A DNA stretch of 64,000 bases, taken from positions 1 to 64,000 of the forward strand of contig CACMWW010000003.1 of the NCBI GenBank assembly GCA_902617525.1, given 5' to 3'. Numbering within the stretch: the stretch's first letter is position 1; each line of letters begins with the position of its first letter. This DNA is from an uncultured Pelagibacteraceae bacterium (lineage in GTDB: Bacteria; Pseudomonadota; Alphaproteobacteria; Pelagibacterales; AG-422-B15). The position numbers and the translations under genes are program-made. This document shows positions 1 to 8,970 of the stretch, piece after piece. The notes under the pieces were generated by a model. It was given only the letters and a program-made list of their open reading frames with translations. It did not search any database and was not told where the DNA came from.

Positions 1-123
1 AACAATAATTCGATTTTTATATCTTTTTATAAATTGATCTGTGCTGTTGAAATATTTTTTTCCTGATGGCCAATATTTCTGTAAAAGCCTAGAGCTTTCA
101 CTCACATTATTTTTTATAGACAT
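1..123 (-). CDS. N-terminal fragment of an unidentified CDS running off the left edge
   Basis: ATG at 123 (minus), open to the window edge: MSIKNNVSESSRLLQKYWPSGKKYFNSTDQFIKRYKNRIIV; starts 1 nt after the yidC stop, so likely co-transcribed. Confidence 0.45.
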   Translation of the reverse strand, partial: MSIKNNVSESSRLLQKYWPSGKKYFNSTDQFIKRYKNRIIV

Positions 124-124
124 T

Positions 125-1846
125 TTAATTTGTTTTGACCGTGGTTCTTTTATTGATTATCCACTGCTGAATAATTGAGAGCACGTTATTTGTTGTCCAG
201 TAAATTACAAGACCAGCAGCAAATTGTGCTAAGAGAATTGTTATAAAGAGCGGAAAGAACATGAATATTCTTGCTTGTATTGGATCGGGAGGAGCTGGGT
301 TGAGTTTTTGTTGTATATACATGGTTAAGCCCATCAACACTGGCCAAATCCCTATAATCATAAATGATGGCGGGTCCCATGGTATGAGACCAAAAAGATT
401 AAATATGGTCGTTGGATCCTTTGCAGCAAGGTCTTGAATCCATCCATAAAAAGGGGCGTGTCTCATTTCAATTGAAACAAATAACATTTTATAAATTGCA
501 AAGAAAAATGGAATTTGAATAAGTATTGGCAAACATCCTGAAATTGGGTTTACTTTTTCCTTTTTGTACAAAGCCATTAGTGCTTGTTGTTGCTGCGCTC
601 TATCATCTTTGTGAAGCTGTTTAATTCTTGTCATTTCAGGTTGAAGCATTTTCATTTTGGCCATGGAGATGAATGACCAGTTAGCAAGAGGAAAGAAAAC
701 AATTCTTGTAATAACTGTTAATATAATGATAGCTAAACCAAAGTTTCCTGATAACTCAGAGAAGAAGTAAATTACATTGAATAAAGGTTTTGTGAGAAAA
801 TAGAACCAGCCCCAGTCAATCGCTAAATCAAAATTATAGATTCCATAATCTTCTTGATATCGATCGATGAGTTTTGCTTCTTTAGCACCAATGAATATTT
901 GACTCTCAACAATGTGATCGCTGCCAGCTGCAACTTTTGTTGCATTTAGAGATCTATAGTAAGCGATGTATCCGTTATCATAAGTATAAATAGCTTTGAA
1001 TGATTTATTCTGATCTGGAATGAGCGCAGCTAACCAGTATTTATCTGTAATGCCCACCCAACCATTATCACTTTCAAAGTTAAGTGTTTCTTCATCATCT
1101 TTTAGGTCGTCGTAATCTATTAATTCAAGTTTTTCTTGTAAGACACCAAGCAAGCCTTCATGCAGAATAAACATGCCAGATAAAGAAGGCGCCTGCTTTC
1201 TTGTTACCTTACTTGCGTTATTTATAATAATTTCTTCATTTGAATTATTTTTAACTTCTTGTGTAATATCAAATAAATAGTCTTCATCTAATCCAATTGT
1301 AGTTACAAATGTCTGGCCAGTTGTATTGCTCCATTCAAATTCAACTTCATTGTTCGATGTAAGAGTAGCATTGTTATTAGATACTTTCCAAATAGACTCA
1401 GCATTTGGTGTTTCAAAATTAGCGTCTTGATTTTTTATCCATCCAAATGTTACTTCATAGCCGTCATAAGTATCAATTGGTTGTAAAACTCTAATTTTTT
1501 CTGAAAACTCCTCTTGAGTTTCATTATATTTTTTGAGAACAATGTCATCAATTCTTAGACCTTTAAGATTAATTGACCCAACAATGCTGTTCGTTTCAAT
1601 GTTTACTCTCTTATCCGCACTCAGCGCCTCGTCTAAACCAATGTTATCATTTTTGGTAATACCTAGAGATCTCTCAATTTCATCAACGGCTTCCATATCA
1701 AGTTCATTTGAGTTAACCTCTGACACGTCACCACTTTCTATTTCTCCATTAAGCATTTCTTGCTCAGGTGCTTCAAAGAAAAAGCTCCAGATAAACAGAA
1801 CACCTACTGAGAGTATTATCGCAAGTATTAGATTTCTACTTTCCAT
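125..1846 (-). CDS. yidC: Membrane protein insertase YidC
   Basis: 573 aa; N-terminal TM, large periplasmic domain, C-terminal 60KD_IMP region (NPISGCLPILIQIPFFFAIYKML); context rpmH-rnpA-yidD-yidC. Confidence 0.97.
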   Translation of the reverse strand: MESRNLILAIILSVGVLFIWSFFFEAPEQEMLNGEIESGDVSEVNSNELDMEAVDEIERSLGITKNDNIGLDEALSADKRVNIETNSIVGSINLKGLRIDDIVLKKYNETQEEFSEKIRVLQPIDTYDGYEVTFGWIKNQDANFETPNAESIWKVSNNNATLTSNNEVEFEWSNTTGQTFVTTIGLDEDYLFDITQEVKNNSNEEIIINNASKVTRKQAPSLSGMFILHEGLLGVLQEKLELIDYDDLKDDEETLNFESDNGWVGITDKYWLAALIPDQNKSFKAIYTYDNGYIAYYRSLNATKVAAGSDHIVESQIFIGAKEAKLIDRYQEDYGIYNFDLAIDWGWFYFLTKPLFNVIYFFSELSGNFGLAIIILTVITRIVFFPLANWSFISMAKMKMLQPEMTRIKQLHKDDRAQQQQALMALYKKEKVNPISGCLPILIQIPFFFAIYKMLFVSIEMRHAPFYGWIQDLAAKDPTTIFNLFGLIPWDPPSFMIIGIWPVLMGLTMYIQQKLNPAPPDPIQARIFMFFPLFITILLAQFAAGLVIYWTTNNVLSIIQQWIINKRTTVKTN

Positions 1847-1849
1847 AGA

Positions 1850-2083
1850 TTACTTCTTCTCTTTTGGAACAGGATCATAACCTTCCGAACCACCTAAAAG
1901 CTTTATTGGATGACATTTTGTTATTCTCTTCATACCTAAATATGTTCCCTTAATTAAACCGTACTCTTCAATTGCCTCTTTTGCATACTCAGAGCATGTT
2001 GGCATAAAACGACATGATGAGGGAAAATATGGAGAGATTAATCTTTGATATAGTACTATAAGAAATATAAATATTGATTTCAT
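1850..2083 (-). CDS. yidD: Membrane protein insertion efficiency factor YidD
   Basis: 77 aa with LYQRLISPYFPSSCRFMPTCSEYAKEAI motif; context. Confidence 0.95.
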   Translation of the reverse strand: MKSIFIFLIVLYQRLISPYFPSSCRFMPTCSEYAKEAIEEYGLIKGTYLGMKRITKCHPIKLLGGSEGYDPVPKEKK

Positions 2084-2086
2084 TTG

Positions 2087-2419
2087 TTAACTATGAATTT
2101 TTTTAATTGCTGTATTCATTTCAAATTCTAGATTTTTAAAATCTTCAATAAGCGAATTCTTCTTACCAATAATTACGTAATTCCAATTTTTAATACCATA
2201 TTCCCCAATAATATTTTTTGCAATTACTCTTAATCGCCTCTTTATTTTATTTCTTACGACAGCGTTTCCATTTTGTTTTGAAACTGTGTATCCAACTTTT
2301 ACCTTATTGCACGATTTATCCTCGTAAGCCTGTAATAAAAAGGACTTACTTCTAAAGAAGAGTCCACTTTTAGCTCTTTGAAAATCCTTTGAGGATTTTA
2401 ATGTCTCTAATTTGTTCAT
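2087..2419 (-). CDS. rnpA: Ribonuclease P protein component
   Basis: ORF track start at 2521 overlaps rpmH; likely start is M35 (ATG at 2419: MNKLETLKSSKDF...). RNase P signature VRNKIKRRLR. Confidence 0.93.
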   Translation of the reverse strand: MNKLETLKSSKDFQRAKSGLFFRSKSFLLQAYEDKSCNKVKVGYTVSKQNGNAVVRNKIKRRLRVIAKNIIGEYGIKNWNYVIIGKKNSLIEDFKNLEFEMNTAIKKIHS

Positions 2420-2432
2420 TGAATATCTTGTT

Positions 2433-2567
2433 CTAAGCTGAGAGAACTTTTCTGCCCTTAGCACGGCGCCTAGCCAAAATAATCCTTCCATCTTTAGTCG
2501 CAGAACGTGCTCTGAATCCATGACGTCTTTTTCTGACTAAGTTGCTTGGTTGAAATGTTCTTTTCAT
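2433..2567 (-). CDS. rpmH: 50S ribosomal protein L34
   Basis: Read directly: [44 protein letters not shown], 44 aa; ATG at 2567, TAG at 2433-2435; below the ORF-track cut-off. Confidence 0.98.
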   Translation of the reverse strand: MKRTFQPSNLVRKRRHGFRARSATKDGRIILARRRAKGRKVLSA

Positions 2568-2643
2568 AACTTTATTTTGTTAGGTGATTGGCTTATAAAT
2601 TGCATTCTATTGATAGTCAATTAATATTCATTAAATAAGAAAT

Positions 2644-3339
2644 ATGTTTAAAAATAAGTCATTAAGGTTACTGGGGATTGGTCTCGCTATCATTCTAATT
2701 TTATATTTTCTGGGGAAATATAACCCTATATCCATGGAATTCCTAATAAACCAACATGGATATATTCAGGATTATATTCTTTCCTATCCATCACTCTCAG
2801 TTGTTATATGCATCCTAATAATTGCAGTGATGATTTCTTTAATGGGTCCAATAACACCAGTGTGTATTTTAGCAGGATTTTACTTTGGTCTATATATAGG
2901 ATTACTCATAGCTATAATTGGTGAAATCACAGGAGCAGTAATTGTATTTTTGTACGGACGATACTTATTTAAAGCTTATATTTTAAAACAATTCGGTGAA
3001 AGATTTAAAAAGTTCAAAGATGGTTTTAATCGTAATTCGATAAGCTATTTGCTCTTTATAAGAGTAATAGGAGGAGTTCCATTTGGAATACAAAATTTAC
3101 TTCCAGCTGTCTTGGATATGAAGTTTAGAGACTATTTTATAGCAACGATCTTTGGTGTTATTCCCTGGGCATACATTTTAGTGAGTATTGGAAATGGAAT
3201 TCAAAATATTATGGAAACGCAAAATTTCTCTTCAAGCGATATTTTAAAAATAGAGTATTTACTTCCTGTTTTATTGATAAGTATAATTGTAATAGTTCCT
3301 GTAATTTACAAATTTATAAAAAAAAGATTTTTGGTTTGA
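2644..3339 (+). CDS. TVP38/TMEM64 (DedA/VTT) family membrane protein
   Basis: 231 aa, multi-TM, VTT-like GPITPVCILAGFYFGLYIGLLIAIIGEITGAVIVFLYGRY. Confidence 0.8.
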   Translation: MFKNKSLRLLGIGLAIILILYFLGKYNPISMEFLINQHGYIQDYILSYPSLSVVICILIIAVMISLMGPITPVCILAGFYFGLYIGLLIAIIGEITGAVIVFLYGRYLFKAYILKQFGERFKKFKDGFNRNSISYLLFIRVIGGVPFGIQNLLPAVLDMKFRDYFIATIFGVIPWAYILVSIGNGIQNIMETQNFSSSDILKIEYLLPVLLISIIVIVPVIYKFIKKRFLV

Positions 3340-3371
3340 TTATACGAAAATAAACTATAATCAACCTATAT

Positions 3372-3448
3372 GCGCCGGTGGCTCAGCTGGATAGAGCACC
3401 AGACTACGAATCTGGGGGTCGGGAGTTCGAATCTCTCCCGGCGCGCCA
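3372..3448 (+). tRNA. tRNA-Arg (anticodon ACG)
   Basis: 77-nt cloverleaf: acceptor GCGCCGG/CCGGCGC, anticodon loop CTACGAA in CCAGA/TCTGG stem, T-loop GTTCGAATC, encoded CCA. Confidence 0.97.
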
Positions 3449-3457
3449 TTAAAATTT

Positions 3458-4333
3458 ATGTTTAACAAATTATCAAATACACAAAAGGGAACACTACTTG
3501 CATTTATTGGAGTAATGATTGTAACTCCAGACTCACTAATTATAAGACTCGTATCAATTGATACATGGAACCTTTTGTTTTATAGATCTCTGTTTCCTGG
3601 AACTGCATTATTAATTGGCTATTTTGTTTTCTTCAGTGCTAGAGCTGTATCAGATTTTATGAGTATTGGAAAACCCGGGCTATTAAATGCAGTTTTAATA
3701 ATGGGATCTAACATTACATTTATTTTAGCCTTAGCGAATACAGATGTCGCAAATGCTTTAATAATGATTAGTCTTGTCCCGATAATTGCGTCAATATTTT
3801 CATTTATTTTTCTTAACGAGAAACCTCAATTGATCACTTGGATATGCTCTCTTGGTTGTTTGATTGCTGTAATTTATATTTTCTATGAGTCATACGAGCT
3901 TAATCGATATCTAGGTGATTTTTATGGACTCCTGTGTGCTGCTTTTGTTGGAGCAAGCTTAACTGTAATGAGAAGTTCGCCAAATATCAATTTTGTGCCC
4001 TCATATATATTAGGAAAACTTTTAACAGCTTGCGTAGCAGTATTCTTTGTTAGTAGTTTCATAATTAATTCAACTGATTTGATACTTTTGTCATTAATGA
4101 TCGTCACTGTAGGTGTATCTTTTGTATTTATAAGTATTGCACCGCAATTCATTAGTTCCCCTGAGGTGGGAATTTTCTTTTTACTCGAGACCGCCTTAGG
4201 ACCTTTATGGGTATGGTTTTTTATTAGTGAAGCACCAACGGAAAAAACCTTGATTGGTGGTATTTTTATAATAATTATAATATTTATTCACTCGTACTAT
4301 ATGATTAGAAAAGAACGCTCAGAACGGATATGA
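3458..4333 (+). CDS. DMT superfamily (EamA-like) transporter
   Basis: 291 aa, about 10 TM, EamA-type repeats. Confidence 0.8.
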   Translation: MFNKLSNTQKGTLLAFIGVMIVTPDSLIIRLVSIDTWNLLFYRSLFPGTALLIGYFVFFSARAVSDFMSIGKPGLLNAVLIMGSNITFILALANTDVANALIMISLVPIIASIFSFIFLNEKPQLITWICSLGCLIAVIYIFYESYELNRYLGDFYGLLCAAFVGASLTVMRSSPNINFVPSYILGKLLTACVAVFFVSSFIINSTDLILLSLMIVTVGVSFVFISIAPQFISSPEVGIFFLLETALGPLWVWFFISEAPTEKTLIGGIFIIIIIFIHSYYMIRKERSERI

Positions 4334-5394
4334 TAAAAAAATTCTCAATTTTAGCTTTGTTGTTTCTTATCTCTTGTGCCCAACCGCAAACACAGCTTCC
4401 GGACTACAGTACAACAATAACTGAGAAAGAACGAGATATACAAAACCAAATGTTCGCTGATTCATGGCTTGATACGTATTTACCATTTTCAACAATGGGT
4501 ACAGATATATTGTTCAGTGCTTCAGATCTATGTGCTGAAGATGACCGAATATTTGCTCTTGGAATGAATCTTGCAAATGAGTACTCGGCATATGAAACTA
4601 TTCGAAAAGAAATTAATAAAAGTCTTGCACTAGGTTCAAAATTAAAAGTTGTGAGTTTAGGCACTAACTCGCCGGCAAGTAATGCAGGTGTCTTAGTTGG
4701 TGATGAAATTTTAGAAATAGATGGTGAAAGCTTAATTCAGGGGGAAGATGCATTTAAATCTTATATTGAAAAGATTGATAAAGAATACCAAAAATTATAT
4801 GAATTTAAGATTCTTAGAGGAGATGAATTTAAAAACATAAAAATCAGAAGTGAACAAAGATGCCGTTTCAACTTTGTCATTGATCTTGATAACAATACAT
4901 TTAATGCTTTTGCTAATGGTGAGATTATGGTTTTTTCACTGAGAATGGCAAAGTGGCTACTCCAAAATGAACCTGGTGCTGCAATTGTTTTTGCTCATGA
5001 ATTAGGTCATAATGCCAATAAGCACGTTGCAGATAAAATTCAGAATGCGAACACGGGTGCTTTGCTTGGCTTGCTGGTTGGAATATATGTTGGTTTGCCA
5101 CAAGACATGATGGAGATGGGTCAAAGCATTGGTGCTACAGCTTATTCAATTGAATATGAGAACGAGGCCGATTATCTTAGCATGTATATTTTAGCACAAG
5201 CGGGTTATAACTTAGATGATGCTGTAAATTTTTGGAGAAGATTTGCCGTAGAAGTTCCTAATTCAATTTATTCAACTGGAGGAACTCATCCGTCAACTGC
5301 AGAAAGATATGTCAGAATGGAGTCAACAATAAAAGAAATTAATGATAAAATAAATAAAGGTGAAAAACTTATACCATCTTATAAAAAGGAATAA
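4330..5394 (+). CDS. M48-family metalloprotease lipoprotein with PDZ domain
   Basis: Lipobox LISCAQ; PDZ-like GTNSPASNAGVLVGDEILEIDG; zinc motif HELGHNANKH; second ligand region EYENEADYLS. Confidence 0.88.
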   Translation: MIKKFSILALLFLISCAQPQTQLPDYSTTITEKERDIQNQMFADSWLDTYLPFSTMGTDILFSASDLCAEDDRIFALGMNLANEYSAYETIRKEINKSLALGSKLKVVSLGTNSPASNAGVLVGDEILEIDGESLIQGEDAFKSYIEKIDKEYQKLYEFKILRGDEFKNIKIRSEQRCRFNFVIDLDNNTFNAFANGEIMVFSLRMAKWLLQNEPGAAIVFAHELGHNANKHVADKIQNANTGALLGLLVGIYVGLPQDMMEMGQSIGATAYSIEYENEADYLSMYILAQAGYNLDDAVNFWRRFAVEVPNSIYSTGGTHPSTAERYVRMESTIKEINDKINKGEKLIPSYKKE

Positions 5395-5396
5395 AA

Positions 5397-5486
5397 ATGA
5401 ACTTAATTAACGGAGTAATATTTGTAATTGTAATCTTATTGATCTTTTCTTTTGGTCTAAGCCTCTCTCTTGAGTTTTTATTCTAA
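5397..5486 (+). CDS. Putative 29-aa single-TM microprotein
   Basis: ATG 3 nt after the preceding stop: MNLINGVIFVIVILLIFSFGLSLSLEFLF*; hydrophobic throughout; stop overlaps the gcrA stop on the opposite strand. Confidence 0.35.
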   Translation: MNLINGVIFVIVILLIFSFGLSLSLEFLF

Positions 5487-5938
5487 GAAATTCTAAATTT
5501 CTTTTTGATTTTCTTTCGTTCTCTTACTTTGCTTAGTGGTTGATAAGCTTGTTTGTGATGAGCTTGACAGTAAACAAACCCTTCATTCGTATTCCTTCCG
5601 CAGAACTTAAAATCTATTTCCTCTGGTTCTCCAAGTGGCCATCTACATAAGCCATCCTTAATATCTTGAAATGATGTTGGATTCATTGGCTCATCAATAA
5701 CAGGTGAGATGTCAATTACTTTTTGACTTCTTGATACATTTATTCTTTTTTTTCTTATTATGGATATTCCATTGTTCTTGCTTTTCGAGGCCATTCTGCC
5801 CGAAAGACCTAATCTGTGTGCTTTGCCAATTACCGCATTTCTTGTGACTTCACCTAACTCTGCTGCAATTCTGCTTGCTGTTAGACCTTCATCCCAAAGC
5901 TGTTTCAGCTTCTCAATACGTTCATATGTCCAGGGCAT
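5483..5938 (-). CDS. gcrA: GcrA cell cycle regulator
   Basis: N-terminal MPWTYERIEKLKQLWDEGLTASRIAAELGEVTRNAVIGKAHRLGLSGR is the characteristic GcrA HTH. Confidence 0.95.
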   Translation of the reverse strand: MPWTYERIEKLKQLWDEGLTASRIAAELGEVTRNAVIGKAHRLGLSGRMASKSKNNGISIIRKKRINVSRSQKVIDISPVIDEPMNPTSFQDIKDGLCRWPLGEPEEIDFKFCGRNTNEGFVYCQAHHKQAYQPLSKVRERKKIKKKFRIS

Positions 5939-6126
5939 AATTTCTCCTTAATTGATTGCAAATGTTACCACTACATTTTGATAAAATTCAATATAAATAT
6001 ACTAAATGTTGATATTATTGCTCAATCTGTGAGTATAAAAATTTATCTATAAATATCAGTTGAATAGAATAATTACTGAAATCTAAATATTAATGACATT
6101 TTTAGAAATTTAATTAAACAGACGCT

Positions 6127-6894
6127 ATGCAGTACAATCCAATAAGTATAATTACTTTATACAAAAAAGAAGTACAAAGATTTACTAAAATCCCACTCCA
6201 GACAATTGTTGCACCTGCAGCAACTAGTTTGCTTTTTATGGTAATCTTTACTACAGCGATTGGCTCTGTAAGAACTAATTATCCACTTGATAGTTTTAAA
6301 AGTTTTCTTTTCCCAGGCTTGATAATGATGACCATCATTCAAAATGCCTTTATGAATAATTCTTCTTCCATCTTGATGTCCAAAGTACAGGGCAATATTG
6401 TTGATCTCTTGATGCCACCTCTTAATAATATTGAAATAATTTTAGCTTTTACTTTAGCTGGAATTACCAGGGGGTTAGTTGTTGCAGTTGCTTGCGCTCT
6501 CATGATGTACCCTTTTGCTGATGTTAGTATTTATAATATCTATATAATTCTTATTTTTGCTATAATAGCTTCAGCAATCATGTCATTAATTGGAACTATT
6601 TCAGGAATATGGGCTGAAAAATGGGACCATCTTGGAACAGTAGGTAACTTTGTAATTGTTCCGTTATCCTTTCTTTCTGGTACATTCTATTCAATAACTG
6701 TGTTACCAGGACCCATTCAAACGGCAAGTTTAATAAATCCATTTTTTTATATGATTGATGGTTTTCGTTATGGCTTCCTAGGTGTAAGTGACTCTTCATA
6801 CCTTACAGCTATTTTTATATTGTTATTAATTTTTATATTTCTTATCGCGATAAATTATTTGATGTTAAAATCAGGATATAAATTGAGACCATAA
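6127..6894 (+). CDS. ABC-2 type transporter permease
   Basis: 255 aa, 6 TM; FLFPGLIMMTIIQNAF and LSGTFYSITVLPGPIQTASLINPFFYMIDGFRYGFLG typical of ABC-2 permeases. Confidence 0.88.
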   Translation: MQYNPISIITLYKKEVQRFTKIPLQTIVAPAATSLLFMVIFTTAIGSVRTNYPLDSFKSFLFPGLIMMTIIQNAFMNNSSSILMSKVQGNIVDLLMPPLNNIEIILAFTLAGITRGLVVAVACALMMYPFADVSIYNIYIILIFAIIASAIMSLIGTISGIWAEKWDHLGTVGNFVIVPLSFLSGTFYSITVLPGPIQTASLINPFFYMIDGFRYGFLGVSDSSYLTAIFILLLIFIFLIAINYLMLKSGYKLRP

Positions 6895-6895
6895 A

Positions 6896-8062
6896 ATGAC
6901 CAATGTTCTTCCAACATACCCTAGATCAAACTTAGAATTTACCCATGGAGTTGGTAGTTATTTGTATACAAAATCAGGGGAGAAGTTTTTAGATTTTGGT
7001 ACAGGAATAGCGGTTAATTCCCTAGGTTATTCAAATCCATATCTAAACGACAAATTAAAAGAACAAATTGATAAATTATGGCATTTATCAAATGTATATC
7101 AGATACCAGAACAAGAAAAACTCGCGCAAAGATTATGTGATAATTCTTTCGCAGAGTATGTATTCTTTTGTAATTCAGGTACTGAAGCTATTGAGGCAAG
7201 TATAAAAATTGCTAGAAGATATTTTCATAGTTCAGAAAATTTTTCACATAAAACAGAAATCTTAAGTTTTTCAGGTTCATTTCACGGTAGAACAATTGGG
7301 GCGCTTGCGGCGGGAGGTCCGGACAAGCTCAGTTCTTTTAATACCACAGTAAATGATTTTAAATTTCTTGAATTTGGAGATCATGAGCAGCTTCAAAACT
7401 CAATAAGTGAAAAAACTGCTGCAGTAATTATTGAACCAATACAAGGTGAGGGAGGTATAAGAGAAGTTCCTAGGCAATGCCTTGAGGGATTAAGGAAAAT
7501 TTGTGATGAAAATAACTGCCTTCTAATCTTTGATGAAGTGCAATGCGGCATGGGCAGAACAGGAAAATTATTTGCATATGAATGGTCGGCAGTAAATCCA
7601 GATATTATGACAATAGCTAAAGCTATTGGAAATGGTTTTCCATTAGGTGCATGCCTAACATCAAAAAAAGTTGGTGAAAAAATGGATTTTGGTTCCCATG
7701 GTTCAACTTTCGGTGGTAATCCACTTGCTTGTACAGTCGGAAATGCTGTTTTGGATATAATGCTAAAAGACAAATTTTTTAGTGAAATTAATGTTGTTGC
7801 AAAAAAACTCTATGAAGGACTTCAAAACGTGATAACTGATTTTCCAAGCGTTATTGAAAATATCAGAGGAAGAGGATTTATTTTAGGGCTAAAGTGTATA
7901 GTTGAAAACGATAATTTTGTTAATCTGGCAAGAGAAAAATACATTCTAACCGTAAAAGCGTCAGACAATGTAGTAAGACTTTTGCCTCCAATAAATCTTA
8001 CCTTAGCTGAATGCGATGAAGCAATAGATAAAATAAGAGCTACTTGCAGCGAATTAAAATAA
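6896..8062 (+). CDS. argD: Acetylornithine aminotransferase
   Basis: Class III aminotransferase: NSGTEAIEASIK, IIEPIQGEGG, DEVQCGMGRTGKLFA; followed by argF. Confidence 0.93.
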   Translation: MTNVLPTYPRSNLEFTHGVGSYLYTKSGEKFLDFGTGIAVNSLGYSNPYLNDKLKEQIDKLWHLSNVYQIPEQEKLAQRLCDNSFAEYVFFCNSGTEAIEASIKIARRYFHSSENFSHKTEILSFSGSFHGRTIGALAAGGPDKLSSFNTTVNDFKFLEFGDHEQLQNSISEKTAAVIIEPIQGEGGIREVPRQCLEGLRKICDENNCLLIFDEVQCGMGRTGKLFAYEWSAVNPDIMTIAKAIGNGFPLGACLTSKKVGEKMDFGSHGSTFGGNPLACTVGNAVLDIMLKDKFFSEINVVAKKLYEGLQNVITDFPSVIENIRGRGFILGLKCIVENDNFVNLAREKYILTVKASDNVVRLLPPINLTLAECDEAIDKIRATCSELK

Positions 8063-8970
8063 TGAAAAATTTTATAGATATAAAAGAACTCTCAAAGAGT
8101 GAATTAACTAGTTTATTAAATGATGCCTTGCAAAATAAGAGGTCAAAAACAACAATACAGAATCATCTGAATGGTAAAAACCTAGTATTATTTTTTGAAA
8201 AAAAATCTACCAGAACAAGGTTGTCATTTGATATTGCAATAAAACAATTGGGAGGCTCCACAACAATTTTAAATAAGGAAGATATTCACCTGGGTAATGA
8301 CAAAGAAAGCGTAAGTGATACGATTAATACTTTTGGACTATATGCTGACGGACTTATTCTTAGGGTCAACGATCATAAAACTATAATGAGTGCCTCCAAG
8401 CTATCTCATTTGCCTGTGATAAATGCACTATCAAATTTATCACATCCTTGTCAGTGCCTGGCTGGACTGATGACGTTATTAGAGGAGAGGGGTAGTTTAG
8501 AAAAATTGAATATTGTTTGGATGGGGCCTATTACAAATGTAGCAAATTCTTGGATTGAGGCTTTTAAAAAAGAATTAGGCTTCTCACTTAATATTTTTTG
8601 TCCAGAGGCTTGGTTTGAAAAGTATAAAGAAAAAATGCAGGAATACGACATTTCAACTGATCTTGATGATATTGTACATCATCATATAAATGACCAAATT
8701 CTTGCTCACGCTGATGCCGTGATGACGGATACATGGAAATCAATGGGTGAGGATACGAAAAATCAGGATTATGATTTGATTAAAGAATTCAGAGTTACCG
8801 AAAAGGTAATGAGAATGGCTAAATCGGATAGTATTTTTATGCACTGTCTTCCAGCAAATAGAAATGAGGAAGTTGAAGCAAGTGTGATAGATGGAAATAA
8901 TTCAAGGGTTTGGCAAGAAGCGAGTAATAGACTGTTTGTTCAAAAGGAAATTTTAAAAAAAATGTTTTAA
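8062..8970 (+). CDS. argF: Ornithine carbamoyltransferase
   Basis: FFEKKSTRTRLSF carbamoyl-P motif, HPCQ, FMHCLPANRNEEV; ATG at 8062 overlaps the argD stop (ORF track begins 18 nt upstream). Confidence 0.95.
   Translation: MKNFIDIKELSKSELTSLLNDALQNKRSKTTIQNHLNGKNLVLFFEKKSTRTRLSFDIAIKQLGGSTTILNKEDIHLGNDKESVSDTINTFGLYADGLILRVNDHKTIMSASKLSHLPVINALSNLSHPCQCLAGLMTLLEERGSLEKLNIVWMGPITNVANSWIEAFKKELGFSLNIFCPEAWFEKYKEKMQEYDISTDLDDIVHHHINDQILAHADAVMTDTWKSMGEDTKNQDYDLIKEFRVTEKVMRMAKSDSIFMHCLPANRNEEVEASVIDGNNSRVWQEASNRLFVQKEILKKMF

Noticed and set aside
1533-1880. Plus-strand ORF of 115 aa opposite yidC
   Set aside because: Antisense to a confident yidC; Ser/Leu-rich reverse-strand composition.
3372-3448. 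tRNA-Arg as a mobile-element attachment site
   Set aside because: No integrase, no flanking partial tRNA repeat and ordinary genes on both sides.
7393-7773. Minus-strand 126-aa ORF opposite argD
   Set aside because: Shadow ORF fully within a conserved gene; no recognisable domain.
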